The notes under the pieces are model-generated. The model saw nothing but the letters and a program-made list of their open reading frames with translations, was not told where the DNA came from and searched no databases. 64,000 bases of DNA from Paenibacillus sp. (GTDB lineage: Bacteria > Bacillota > Bacilli > Paenibacillales > Paenibacillaceae), in NCBI GenBank assembly GCA_023512345.1, contig JAILZT010000003.1, forward strand, positions 1-64,000, given 5' to 3'. A program made the position numbers and the translations under genes. The first letter of the stretch is position 1. Each line of letters begins with the position of its first letter. Positions 37,133-46,460 of the stretch are shown one piece after another.

Positions 37133-38019
37133 TTAGCTTTACTCCAAACATTCATATCCACTTCTATTTCAAATCCGATGCGCTCATAAAAGGGCTGCAT
37201 AGGACCCGTATATGCCTTTACGATCCCCATGGACCGCAGCCGGTTCAAGCTTTCATAAATAACAGCTCTCCCGAGACCACGCCTTCTGTAATCGATATGT
37301 GTCCCTACAGGTTCAAAGATTCCAATTCGGTTCAACTCATCTATAAAAACATTGCAGAAGGATACTACCTCTCCCTGCTCATTAACTAGTGACAAATCTA
37401 GATCAGGTATATAATGTGGTGCTTCACGAATGCCGCCATAATACTTCAGTACCTCCTGCGCCTTGACGGTTCCTGGATAGTTGAATGCCATAATGTGACC
37501 CTGTGCTTTTGCCGTATCCGAGACCTCCTCGCCGCACCGGAGAAAGATGCCTGGGGGAATTACCACTGGGAAATCCCGATCAAATGTAATAGAAGCAGCA
37601 TTATCTCGCTCATTCAGAAGCACATACCCCCGGTTCCGAGCCATGTCTTCCAGCTTCGGTATAGTTATTGGAATATCCAGCTTGCAAGATACACCCTCCC
37701 TTGAATTAGATAAACTCTCTATGAATTCGAACATCTCCATTAAGAGGCCTTCCTCCGGATCTTCTGTGTCCAATTGAAAATAGAAATCTCCATCCTTGCA
37801 CGCAATAGCGGCCAGCTCGCCATTCTCATATTCCCATAACCCTATATACCGCTCCCATTGCGAAAGTACCCCTGCTCTCTTTTGAAAGAAAAAAATCTCG
37901 AACTCCCAGCGACCAATCAGCCAGCTGTTCGGCCGTTTCAGCTTGGAATAAGCATTAGATAGAAATTGGCTAACTTTCATCATATCATCAGGTGTGTCGG
38001 CTCTATATCGGGTTTTCAT
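37108..38019 (-). CDS. GNAT-family N-acetyltransferase with N-terminal extension
   Basis: This 303-residue protein has a C-terminal GNAT domain (about residues 150-300) with the acetyl-CoA loop in IDYRRRGLGRAVIYESLNRLRSMG and the late strand AYTGPMQPFYERIGFEI. The N-terminal half is a diverged, GNAT-like region. The substrate is unknown. ATG at 38019 is chosen because GAGGAGG lies 9 bases upstream; the TTG at 38037 sits before that site. It is monocistronic and convergent with metS. Confidence 0.87.
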   Translation of the reverse strand: MKTRYRADTPDDMMKVSQFLSNAYSKLKRPNSWLIGRWEFEIFFFQKRAGVLSQWERYIGLWEYENGELAAIACKDGDFYFQLDTEDPEEGLLMEMFEFIESLSNSREGVSCKLDIPITIPKLEDMARNRGYVLLNERDNAASITFDRDFPVVIPPGIFLRCGEEVSDTAKAQGHIMAFNYPGTVKAQEVLKYYGGIREAPHYIPDLDLSLVNEQGEVVSFCNVFIDELNRIGIFEPVGTHIDYRRRGLGRAVIYESLNRLRSMGIVKAYTGPMQPFYERIGFEIEVDMNVWSKANDPEEVPY

Positions 38020-38137
38020 TTTGTTCAACCTCCTCAATCTTCATCCTTATTGTAAAGAATTTGGGAGTGTGTAATATATACCAAGTATTTCTATGAAATA
38101 TTTATAACCCTACCCTTCATCAACCTAATGATGACAG

Positions 38138-38164
38138 CAAAAACCCGCAGATAAGTTCTGCGGG
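38138..38164 (-). terminator. Intrinsic terminator after the CD3324-like gene
   Basis: CCCGCAG (38144-38150) pairs with CTGCGGG (38158-38164); on the minus strand GTTTTTGC follows. Confidence 0.75.
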
Positions 38165-38171
38165 CAAGCAG

Positions 38172-38438
38172 CTATTTATTGGAATATACAATCTTCTTGA
38201 TACTTTCAATAGACAATCCATAATGCTCCGACAGCTGGTTCATGGCCGAACCTTCACGGAAGCTTTTACGAATTTCTTCATTCCTAATTTGATAATAACT
38301 TGCTGCACCGGAACTTTCCCCCCATTTTCTCCGCTGACTCGGTCGGTTCGGGATATAGATCATTTCGCCCTGGATATACCGCTGAATCTCTTTGAGTAAA
38401 TGATCCGGGAAGATCTCAACTGCTTTTAAATATTCCAT
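38172..38438 (-). CDS. CD3324-family small HTH protein
   Basis: This 88-residue basic protein matches a family of small helix-turn-helix proteins related to Mor-like activators. The HTH lies near the C-terminus: RNEEIRKSFREGSAMNQLSEHYGLSIESIKKIVY. The middle carries YIPNRPSQRRKWGESSG, typical of the family. It may be a local regulator; the target is unknown. Its upstream region (38439-38668) holds an elaborate folded element. Confidence 0.82.
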   Translation of the reverse strand: MEYLKAVEIFPDHLLKEIQRYIQGEMIYIPNRPSQRRKWGESSGAASYYQIRNEEIRKSFREGSAMNQLSEHYGLSIESIKKIVYSNK

Positions 38439-38477
38439 ATAAGGCTCACTCCTTAAAATAAATTTAATATTTTAAGG

Positions 38478-38582
38478 GCAAAGCCTGCGCTTATAAACAA
38501 AACTCCTAAGTTGAAGGCGAATACGTTCATTCCGCTCCATGCCAAGCTTCGCCTTGTTTATTCCGCAGGCTTTGCATGGAGC
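38478..38582. other. Structured intergenic element with two competing pairings
   Basis: Three nested arms pair across the element: GCAAAGCCTGCG with CGCAGGCTTTGC (38478-38489 and 38564-38575), ATAAACAA with TTGTTTAT, and AAGGCGAA with TTCGCCTT. A competing pairing joins GCTCCATGC (38534-38542) with GCATGGAGC (38574-38582). No reading frame is present. It could be a regulatory RNA, an attenuator for the CD3324-like gene, or a hairpin-type mobile relic. Confidence 0.55.
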
Positions 38583-38668
38583 TTATTGAGTACAAAATCA
38601 ATAATACTGTACACGATTCTCACCCCTTAGCCGCATTATAGCGCTGAGTTGATATCGATAAAGTTAGA

Positions 38669-40336
38669 TTATTTCCTGTTCACAATCGCCATTACCTCAT
38701 TAGTAATTTCATCTCCCCCAAGCTTCTTCCATTGGGCAACAAAATCATCGAAGTCACTGAGCGGGGCATCACCGACAATAATATTCAGAAAAGTCTCGCT
38801 CTCCAGCTTCATAAGTTGATCCCACTCACTTTTCATGATTAGGGTATTCCCATAAAAGACACTGCGTACACCTTCGATAGGGGTAGAGGACAACACAGCA
38901 GCTCCATATTTATAGGCATTTACAGACTTCCAACCCTCCATATTTTTCTTGGGCTGTTCCTCCTCTGCAATCCATTGCTCATATAACTTCCGCGTCTCCG
39001 CATCAAGGGTGTCTGGGTCGATTTTGCCATGCAGCGTCTGTTGAATATCCGCATAATGCTTCTCGATGGCATCCGAGAAATCAATCAGGAGATCAAAAGG
39101 ATAGTAGGCGCGGGGCTGAATACCCGTTTGCGCAGAAAAGTCATCCAGCGCTCTTACTCCCTCTTTGTTGGGATCCTGTCTACGTTCTAGCCTGGTAAAA
39201 ACATTCAACATTTTCACCACGGCTTCCGGATGCTCATACCCTTTGCGTACAACCAGATATCGGTCCGTAACTGGAGCCATGTGTGTGATGAATTTCCCAT
39301 CCACATCCAGTGGAGCTGCATAGGCTCTCCATTCTGCTTTCATATCTAGGGTCACTGCTTCTGATAAGGGATAAAAAGGCATCCACCACGGGCCAAAAAA
39401 CATTCCACTTCTTCCATTTATGATGGGCTCCTGGGTTTCCTTATACAACGCAAACTGAGGGTCAATTAATCCCCGCTTGTACCAGTTGGCCAGCTTGGCA
39501 AGTGCTTCTTTTGTCTCGGGCGTGATGGAACCGTAGACAATGTTGCCTCTACTATCTTTTATCCAATTGGTTGGAAAAGAATGATAGCTGCTAAATATAG
39601 CATCCAGGCCGTTCGCATGTGGCTTTGTGCCATACACGATATTTTTGTAGCCGCTGAGACCTACAGTATCTCTTTTCCCATTACCATCCGGATCTCTTTC
39701 GATAAAAGCCTTAGCGATGGCTTCAATATCTTCGAACGTCTTAGGAGGTTGCAAGCCCAGTCTCTCCAACCAGTCCTGACGAATCCAGAGTAACGAGGGC
39801 GAATCGGCGTTGATTGCCACATTGGGCAGCCCATACAATTTCCCGTCCCGGCTGGCATCATTTAGAGCTTCTCCCTTTGTAGATTCATACATATCCTTTA
39901 TTAATTGAGAACCATAATCTTCATAAGTTTGAGTTAGATCCTCGATCATATCGTTATCCATGAGCATCCATAACTGATTGCGGTTCACGATCATTGCGTC
40001 CGGCAGATCATTGCTGTCAATAGCTAATTGTGCCTTTTGGGTAAAAGCATCTTCACCCTTCGCCTCCCAGGTATGGACTACTTTTATATTCGTTATGCTC
40101 TCCAAATACCGAGAAACGGGATTAATATCATTACTGTCCCCTGTATTTAGCTTGGAATCAGGAATCTTGAAGCCGATACGCAGGACTACCGGATCTGTAT
40201 ATCTTTGATATGCGGTTGCTTCGATAGTATTATCAATCTGCGTTGGAGGTATAGGCTGCTCATCAGATTCATTATTTCCTAGGCATCCACTAAGAGACAG
40301 GAGCATCAGACATATCAGAAGCTTTCTCCAACTCAT
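38669..40336 (-). CDS. Extracellular sugar-binding lipoprotein, LplA-like
   Basis: This 555-residue lipoprotein has a signal peptide with lipobox SLSGC (Cys18), then a long solute-binding fold with features of the LplA/YtcQ group, such as QLAIDSNDLPDAMIVNRNQL, LYGLPNVAINADSPSLLWIRQDWLERLGL and DPDGNGKRDTVGLSGYK, a possible calcium-binding loop. It would capture an oligosaccharide at the cell surface. It overlaps the stop of the response-regulator gene by four bases (ATGA), so it is the last gene of a kinase-regulator-lipoprotein unit. It may serve as sensory co-receptor for the kinase rather than a transport protein, since the transporter has its own binding protein. Confidence 0.88.
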   Translation of the reverse strand: MSWRKLLICLMLLSLSGCLGNNESDEQPIPPTQIDNTIEATAYQRYTDPVVLRIGFKIPDSKLNTGDSNDINPVSRYLESITNIKVVHTWEAKGEDAFTQKAQLAIDSNDLPDAMIVNRNQLWMLMDNDMIEDLTQTYEDYGSQLIKDMYESTKGEALNDASRDGKLYGLPNVAINADSPSLLWIRQDWLERLGLQPPKTFEDIEAIAKAFIERDPDGNGKRDTVGLSGYKNIVYGTKPHANGLDAIFSSYHSFPTNWIKDSRGNIVYGSITPETKEALAKLANWYKRGLIDPQFALYKETQEPIINGRSGMFFGPWWMPFYPLSEAVTLDMKAEWRAYAAPLDVDGKFITHMAPVTDRYLVVRKGYEHPEAVVKMLNVFTRLERRQDPNKEGVRALDDFSAQTGIQPRAYYPFDLLIDFSDAIEKHYADIQQTLHGKIDPDTLDAETRKLYEQWIAEEEQPKKNMEGWKSVNAYKYGAAVLSSTPIEGVRSVFYGNTLIMKSEWDQLMKLESETFLNIIVGDAPLSDFDDFVAQWKKLGGDEITNEVMAIVNRK

Positions 40337-41742
40337 ATTTTCCCCACCCCGTCCGCACGAAACTCACTAGGCAGCTTTCCAATCCGTTCTCGAAACAATC
40401 TGCTGAAATATCGGTCATCCTCGAAGCCAGAGCGGGAAGCCACTTCGCAGATGGATACTGTCGTGTCCAGCAAAAGTGATTTGGCCAGATCAAGCCTCAT
40501 TCCCCGCAGACTCTCCCCAAAGGTTTCTCCAGCAAATCTGGCAAAACATTGACTAAAATAACCCCGACTCATATTGATGACTGCTGCAACATCCCCTTGA
40601 TTGATTTTGTTGCCGGCGTGTTCTCTCATGTAGATCACTGCACGGATCAGACAGGTCATGACCTCTTTCGTCAGACCCAGCTCAATCATTCTCCGTTGTA
40701 CGATATCTGAGAACCTCCGCAGCCAATGCTTCCAGTGACACCAGTTCCTGTTCCTGCTCATTTCCTCATTCAATTCCAGTTCTTCCTCCGGCTTGAGGAG
40801 CAAAGTTCTCCATCTCTGGCATAATGACTTCCCAAAATCAGGGAACCGATCATATCTAGGCTTCTGCAGGTTAATCTCATGGAGGAAAATCTCCCATTCC
40901 GAACCGTCCACACACCATTTCAGATCCTGGGCTCGGGTTAGGATATCATTGCTGCTTATATGCGGGGATTTCAGGGGAGACGACATCTCATTTAACTCAT
41001 CATAAGGCAGAGAAGTTAGTCTCTCTTCCCCCCTTCTGTAAAATAATGCATGCTGCAGCTTGTCTGAAAATATCGCCTCAATTTCTTCCAGCGGTTGATC
41101 TTTCAGACCACAGACCAAGGCCGTAATCCAACGTCCTCCAAGGTGAATAGCACGCTCACGTGCTCCATCTTCCTCCGGCATTCGTTGGTGGAGCGGGGTC
41201 ATCCACATATCTTGAAAGGTTATAAGCGGATTATTCCTAACTATAGAAAGCTGAAATAACTCTTTCTCATTTACCACAGGCCCTAGAGGTAGATAGACTA
41301 TAGCTTTATCTGCAACCATCCGCTTTCCTTCACCGCGTATCATGGCTTCAAGGTTGCCATCCTCCCATTTGATCCGTTCGACCAAACGCCCGATAACCTC
41401 GTCTGCATTCTCCATTTCCAGCAGTGTTTTGACGATATAATCAACTGCACCCAGTCGCAGCGCTTCTTGCACGTAATCAAATTCGTGATGACAAGTCAGT
41501 ACAACCGAACGAATCCCGGAATATTTTTGCCTCACAATCCGAATCAGGTCAAAGCCTGACATTCCAGGCATCGTAATATCAACAAACAGCAGATCCACTT
41601 CTTTTTGTTCCAACAGCTCCAGAGCCGATTTACCGTCACCCGCTTCCCCGACGATAACTACGCCGAAAGATGACCAATCGATCATAGAAATAAAGCCTTT
41701 GCGTACAAGTCGCTCATCATCCACTACTACAGCTCTAATCAT
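40333..41742 (-). CDS. Response regulator, YesN/AraC type
   Basis: This 469-residue protein has an N-terminal receiver (phospho-acceptor in LLFVDITMPGMSGFD, lysine replaced in the region DYIVKTLLEM), a middle region of about 230 residues of unknown fold, and a C-terminal pair of AraC helix-turn-helix motifs (GDVAAVINMSRGYFSQCFARFAGETFG and CEVASRSGFEDDRYFSRLFRERIGKLPSEFR). It should activate the adjacent sugar-uptake genes when phosphorylated by the kinase. Its start overlaps the kinase stop by eight bases. Confidence 0.92.
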   Translation of the reverse strand: MIRAVVVDDERLVRKGFISMIDWSSFGVVIVGEAGDGKSALELLEQKEVDLLFVDITMPGMSGFDLIRIVRQKYSGIRSVVLTCHHEFDYVQEALRLGAVDYIVKTLLEMENADEVIGRLVERIKWEDGNLEAMIRGEGKRMVADKAIVYLPLGPVVNEKELFQLSIVRNNPLITFQDMWMTPLHQRMPEEDGARERAIHLGGRWITALVCGLKDQPLEEIEAIFSDKLQHALFYRRGEERLTSLPYDELNEMSSPLKSPHISSNDILTRAQDLKWCVDGSEWEIFLHEINLQKPRYDRFPDFGKSLCQRWRTLLLKPEEELELNEEMSRNRNWCHWKHWLRRFSDIVQRRMIELGLTKEVMTCLIRAVIYMREHAGNKINQGDVAAVINMSRGYFSQCFARFAGETFGESLRGMRLDLAKSLLLDTTVSICEVASRSGFEDDRYFSRLFRERIGKLPSEFRADGVGKI

Positions 41743-43492
41743 CGAAGTCCTCCTTGGTTTTTATCGGAATAATGATAGATACGGTAGTCCCTTCATCAGG
41801 AATGCTCAATATTTCAAGTTTCATTTGATCGCCATAATAAGTCCTTAGCATCCGGTTCACATAAGAAAATCCAATCCCAAGCCCTCGTTTCTTAGCCCCG
41901 TCATCATCAGTGAGTAATTGCTCCATTAATGCAGGATCTATGCCGCTGCCGTTATCTTTAACACATAGCAGCACTTCCCGTGAGCCATGTGCCGTAATAA
42001 TTACGTCTACCTTGCCGTTGTCACTCAGGCCATGGTAAATGGAGTTTTCTACCAGCGGTTGCAGCAGAAACCGTGGAACGGCGGCAGAGATCACTTGTTC
42101 ATCCACAGTTACATTAAATTCAAATTCATAATCATAACGGATACGCTGCAGCTCCATATAATTACGGATCGCTTCAATTTCCTCACCCACTGTGACAATG
42201 ATGCTCTGTTTACCCAGATTGTAATGCAACACTTTCACTAGCAATGTTACCAGCTTATCAATCTCTTTCTGACCATTTAAGCGGGCCAGCCACTGGACCG
42301 TATTCAAGGTGTTATGTAGAAAATGCGGGTTAATCTGACTGAGCAGTTTCTCAATTTCGAACTTACTTTTCTGCTTTTCATTATGAGCTACTGCGAGGAT
42401 CAACGCATTGACCTGATCCTTCATTTGCTGGAAATTGTTCAGAACGAGATCGAATTCTACAACGTTTGTGTATGAAACCGGAGAAGTTACATTCTCTGCC
42501 ATCCGGATAATCTCGAGGTTAACCTTGCGCAATGGGCCATAGATTCGTTTCCATATTAGAAATGCCAGAAATCCGGCGAATAATAGCGTAGATAGAATTA
42601 GGACAATCATTTTGTAAACCCAGGCATTAATTTCACTGTTAAAAACCGACTTCTTAACGACGGCAACCAACTGCCATCCTTGCGGACTTAGATATCGGAA
42701 CAAATGGTAGCTGCTTAGCTCCTCATGTTCAAGCTGTGAGTTCCCCCCGGCTGCCTTAACAATTTCGGGAGGCAATTTGCCATCTATTACATAGGTTATA
42801 TTGCCTTGCTGGTTAACTAACAGATGATTCACTTTCATACCATAGGCTTCCTGATTGAATATTTTGCGGAACAAACTATAATTGGTCTCCAAATAAATGT
42901 AAAGGGGGTGCTGACCTGCTGCTCTTACTATTCGCTTCTCGGAAAAAACAAGATTATCACCGACCGCATACATCGTTTCATGAGGGCCGAAATAATCTGC
43001 TCCGTTGTAGCGCATGAAGGCAGGGAGAGTGTCCACTTCGAAATTCCGTCTTGTACTCATATTTGTGAATAACACCGGGTCCACGGCATCCGGCATAATA
43101 TAGGCAGTCAATCCAATATACGGGTTCGTAAAGTTAACCAAGTTGATCTTTTGATTTATAGAGTTCATGATCTGAGATTTTTGGTAAATTTGTTTGGCTT
43201 CTAAGAAAGAGGACATTTCTTTAACAATTTGTCCATCCAAGGCAAACTGCTTGGAGGCAAAATCAAGATTATCGATGGCATTCTCCAGACTAAACGCTTC
43301 CTGCTTCAAGCTTGCACTGATTCCGTTGCCGATTTTTCCTGTAAGGATGGAGTAAATAGAGCTATAGGTCACTATTCCGACAAGCAGAACAGGCAGCAGG
43401 CTGCCAACGACCAGATATATAACCAACGTTTTACGCAAAGACGCTTTTGCCGGGGTATTACTCTTCAGTGTCGATAATGCCATCTTTCTCAT
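41735..43492 (-). CDS. Sensor histidine kinase, YesM type
   Basis: This 585-residue membrane kinase has a first helix (about residues 25-45), an extracellular dCache-like sensor domain (to about 285), a second helix (about 290-312), a HAMP region, a His_kinase domain with the phospho-acceptor in LLSQINPHFLHNTLNTVQWLARL, and a HATPase with LLQPLVENSIYHGLSDNG and VKDNGSGIDP. It pairs with the AraC-type regulator. The first ATG is used, close behind GGCGGGA. It probably senses an external sugar, perhaps together with a binding lipoprotein. Confidence 0.92.
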   Translation of the reverse strand: MRKMALSTLKSNTPAKASLRKTLVIYLVVGSLLPVLLVGIVTYSSIYSILTGKIGNGISASLKQEAFSLENAIDNLDFASKQFALDGQIVKEMSSFLEAKQIYQKSQIMNSINQKINLVNFTNPYIGLTAYIMPDAVDPVLFTNMSTRRNFEVDTLPAFMRYNGADYFGPHETMYAVGDNLVFSEKRIVRAAGQHPLYIYLETNYSLFRKIFNQEAYGMKVNHLLVNQQGNITYVIDGKLPPEIVKAAGGNSQLEHEELSSYHLFRYLSPQGWQLVAVVKKSVFNSEINAWVYKMIVLILSTLLFAGFLAFLIWKRIYGPLRKVNLEIIRMAENVTSPVSYTNVVEFDLVLNNFQQMKDQVNALILAVAHNEKQKSKFEIEKLLSQINPHFLHNTLNTVQWLARLNGQKEIDKLVTLLVKVLHYNLGKQSIIVTVGEEIEAIRNYMELQRIRYDYEFEFNVTVDEQVISAAVPRFLLQPLVENSIYHGLSDNGKVDVIITAHGSREVLLCVKDNGSGIDPALMEQLLTDDDGAKKRGLGIGFSYVNRMLRTYYGDQMKLEILSIPDEGTTVSIIIPIKTKEDFDD

Positions 43493-43561
43493 CTTCCCGC
43501 CTTCTTGTAACCGCTTTTATCCTCGCCCCAAGCATATCAGATTTATCCATCTCTGAAAATA

Positions 43562-43600
43562 ATAAGGCAGAACAGCCTCATGCCGCCCTGCCTTATGATT
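43562..43600 (-). terminator. Intrinsic terminator after the sugar ABC operon
   Basis: ATAAGGCAG (43562-43570) pairs with CTGCCTTAT (43588-43596); on the minus strand TATTATTTT follows. Confidence 0.75.
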
Positions 43601-43615
43601 AGTTATGATCCAACG

Positions 43616-45451
43616 TTATTGTACGCTTTTGCGAGCTTCAAAAAGTTCTTCAGCTTTTTTAACAGAGAATTCCATGACATCCCCATAGCCTAAACCGTTT
43701 ACTTTATCATGTAATTCCTTATTTAATTTGTCATACTGAGCCTGATCTTTTGCAAAAACCATCTTCCAGGAGAACTGCTGAATCACTGTACCAATTTGTT
43801 TGTTTTTTTGCTCCAGCGTTTTGTCCATCATCAGTGGTTCTTTGCCAGTAAAGCCTTGTGGTGCAACAGCCAGCAGATTATTCTTTTCAAAATATTCCTT
43901 AGGTGTCAGCACGCCCATCTTCGCTCTCCAATCACTTTCCAGCTTCGAAGGATTTCGCTGCAGTGTTGTTGTCCACAGATTATGATCGTAGGGTTCGTTA
44001 TTATCCGGGTTCACCATCGCTGGAACAACAAAGGAGAAGTTCATTTGATTGGAACCATAGTAATAGTCACCACCGCCATACTCTGCTGGCACTTGAGTGT
44101 TTTGCTGATCGGTAAATGCCTGCCAGCCAAAGTCTGTGACCATTGGTTTCCCGCTGCTGTCATAATCCCAAGTAAGCCCTTGAGGACCATTTGGAACAGC
44201 CGTTCCGCTGCCCGCCGAAATCATGGCACCTTCCGGTGTATACATCCAGTTAATGAACTCCATAATCCGTGCAGGTTCCTTCGCCTTTGCACCTATGGAA
44301 ATAATTCCGTTGCCGCCGTATACGTTGAAGCCAGTAGAGTACATAAGTTCATCCTTAAACGGAACTAATGCGAAACCTTTTCCAGCCGAAGTTCTTTCTG
44401 GAGTATTGTAGTTTGCAGCCCCGAGCCATGGGAACCAGGAGAATAGCAGTCGTCCTTCTTTGTATTTGGCTACAACATCATCAAATTTTTGTGTTAATGA
44501 ATCTGGGTCCAGCAGGCCCATTTGATTGGCGTCGAAATATAGCTTCAGTGATTTCATATACCAGCTATCTTCAGATAAGAAGTCGTAATACTTCTCCTCG
44601 TCTGCTTTTACATAAAGCGCAGTATCCGGGATTTCATCGTACCCTAGCATGTTGGCGAACTGTTTGGCCAAAGTCATTTTATAATTGCCGTCCCAGTCGG
44701 ACCATAGAGAGAACGCATAAGTCTTCTTACCTTGCTCATTTTTGGGTTCTAATTCCTGCATTTTCTTCAGGACTGGGAGATAATCTTCAATCTTCGTAAT
44801 CTCAGGAGCTCCGATCTGTTGATATAAATCCCAACGAAGATCCGGTCCCCAGGTCATATCTTTTCCTTCTGAGGGTCCTGTTGGGTTGGTAGCCACACTA
44901 TTCCCCATTCCATAGACTGCCGAGCCGCCGCCGAATGCAACTTTAGCTTTCTCTACGGCCTTTGGGAAACTTGCAGCAATATCTTTCCCATAAGTGTCCA
45001 GCAGACCCTCTTGCGTCCAGTCCAACAGCAGCTTACCTTTTATTGCATTTGGATAATGGTTCTTGTCATCTCCGAAAATAATAATGTCGCCAAGATCCCC
45101 CGAAGCCATCAACGCGGAGATTTTGGTATCCCCTCCCGTTAAGTTAGAGGCGACAATCTCAAGCTCAATGTTGAATTTTTCCTTGATAATTTTAGCGAAC
45201 CACCCGGTTTGTGGACCGGCGTAGTTGGCGGTTGTAGAGAACACGGTCAGCTTCAGCGGCTTGGTATGATCGAGCGAACCATCAGATGGAGCGGTTGTTT
45301 CCTTAGCTGAATCCGTGGCTGCTGCTGTCGGCTTACCTGCATTGTTTTCTTTGTTCGAATTCGCAGAGTTTCCATTCCCCCCACTGCATGATGACAAGAC
45401 AAACACGAGGATTGCGGCCAGCATAAGCAGCGATATCTTTTTTAGTCTCAT
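43616..45451 (-). CDS. Extracellular sugar-binding lipoprotein of the ABC importer
   Basis: This 611-residue protein has a signal peptide with lipobox LSSC (Cys22) and a low-complexity linker rich in Asn, Ala and Thr, then a solute-binding fold of the LplA group (LKLTVFSTTANYAGPQTGWFAKIIKEKFNIELEIV near the N-terminus, RIMEFINWMYTPEGAMISAGSG late). It should deliver an oligosaccharide to the two permeases encoded just upstream. A gap of 99 bases separates it from the second permease gene. No ATPase gene is present; these systems usually borrow a shared MsmX-like ATPase. Confidence 0.92.
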   Translation of the reverse strand: MRLKKISLLMLAAILVFVLSSCSGGNGNSANSNKENNAGKPTAAATDSAKETTAPSDGSLDHTKPLKLTVFSTTANYAGPQTGWFAKIIKEKFNIELEIVASNLTGGDTKISALMASGDLGDIIIFGDDKNHYPNAIKGKLLLDWTQEGLLDTYGKDIAASFPKAVEKAKVAFGGGSAVYGMGNSVATNPTGPSEGKDMTWGPDLRWDLYQQIGAPEITKIEDYLPVLKKMQELEPKNEQGKKTYAFSLWSDWDGNYKMTLAKQFANMLGYDEIPDTALYVKADEEKYYDFLSEDSWYMKSLKLYFDANQMGLLDPDSLTQKFDDVVAKYKEGRLLFSWFPWLGAANYNTPERTSAGKGFALVPFKDELMYSTGFNVYGGNGIISIGAKAKEPARIMEFINWMYTPEGAMISAGSGTAVPNGPQGLTWDYDSSGKPMVTDFGWQAFTDQQNTQVPAEYGGGDYYYGSNQMNFSFVVPAMVNPDNNEPYDHNLWTTTLQRNPSKLESDWRAKMGVLTPKEYFEKNNLLAVAPQGFTGKEPLMMDKTLEQKNKQIGTVIQQFSWKMVFAKDQAQYDKLNKELHDKVNGLGYGDVMEFSVKKAEELFEARKSVQ

Positions 45452-45550
45452 TGCTTTGTTTCCCCTCCCTGAAATAGCTTCATATAGTTCACCCCGCTTA
45501 CTGGCGGAGACAAACCCAACCTTGGTTTTGACATGCGGGCCTTATAACGA

Positions 45551-46447
45551 TCAACCCTTAACCGCACCGATCATAATCCCTTTAACAAAGAAGCGCTGGA
45601 AGAACGGATACACAATCAGAATCGGTAATACAACAATCATCGTAACGGTCATTCTTACAGAAGTAGGTGTCTGCATGTTCTGAATACTGGCAGCCATATC
45701 CGGTGAATTGCGGATTAACGCAGCAAGTGAGCTCGATTCATTCAAGTAGCGCCATAGTAGAAATTGCAGAGTGAAGTATTTGGTATCCGTCATTAGAAAT
45801 GCGGTATCTATGAAGGAGTTCCACTGATTCACCGCCGAGAAAATTGTAATTGTAGCTAGAATTGGCGTAGTCAGCGGAATAATAATACTCCAGAACACTC
45901 TCATATAACCCGCGCCGTCCATGGAGGCTGATTCCTCCAAAGAGGGCGGAATGGCCTCAACGAAGGTTTTAACTAGAATGATATTGAAGGGTGTAATAAT
46001 AGATGGCAAAATATACGCGAGATAGTTGTTGGTCAGGTGGAGATTGTTCATGGTGATATACCAGGGAATGAGACCGGCGCTGAAATACATGGTTACTACC
46101 ACGCTGCGGTACCAAACTTGGCGACCCCACATTTCTTTCTTAGTGAAGAGATATCCGAGAAAAGCCGATGCACCCACAGTAAGCAATGTCCCAACAACGG
46201 TTCGGTAGATGGAGACGAGCGCCGCATGACTCAGGCCGCTAATACTTAAGACTTTGAAATAATTGTCGAAATGTATATCCCTTGGATAGAATTTGATATT
46301 ACCCGCGGCACTTAAATCATTTGAGCTGATCGTATTAATGAACAGATAATAGAACGGATAAATGCAGGACAGCGTAAACAATCCGAAGAGCAGATAGATT
46401 ATGCTTTGAAAAAAGACCTCGCCGGGCTTCATTTTTTTGCTTCTCAT
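45551..46447 (-). CDS. Sugar ABC transporter permease, LplC/YtcP type
   Basis: This protein of about 298 residues has six membrane helices and the permease EAA loop EAIPPSLEESASMDGAGYMRVFWSIIIPLTTP. It pairs with the LplB-type permease. ATG at 46447 is chosen because GCGGGGTGA lies seven bases before it; a longer form from 46480 would overlap the upstream gene by 20 bases. The C-terminus RFFVKGIMIGAVKG is typical of the group. Confidence 0.92.
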   Translation of the reverse strand: MRSKKMKPGEVFFQSIIYLLFGLFTLSCIYPFYYLFINTISSNDLSAAGNIKFYPRDIHFDNYFKVLSISGLSHAALVSIYRTVVGTLLTVGASAFLGYLFTKKEMWGRQVWYRSVVVTMYFSAGLIPWYITMNNLHLTNNYLAYILPSIITPFNIILVKTFVEAIPPSLEESASMDGAGYMRVFWSIIIPLTTPILATITIFSAVNQWNSFIDTAFLMTDTKYFTLQFLLWRYLNESSSLAALIRNSPDMAASIQNMQTPTSVRMTVTMIVVLPILIVYPFFQRFFVKGIMIGAVKG

Positions 46448-46460
46448 TTGATCACCCCGC

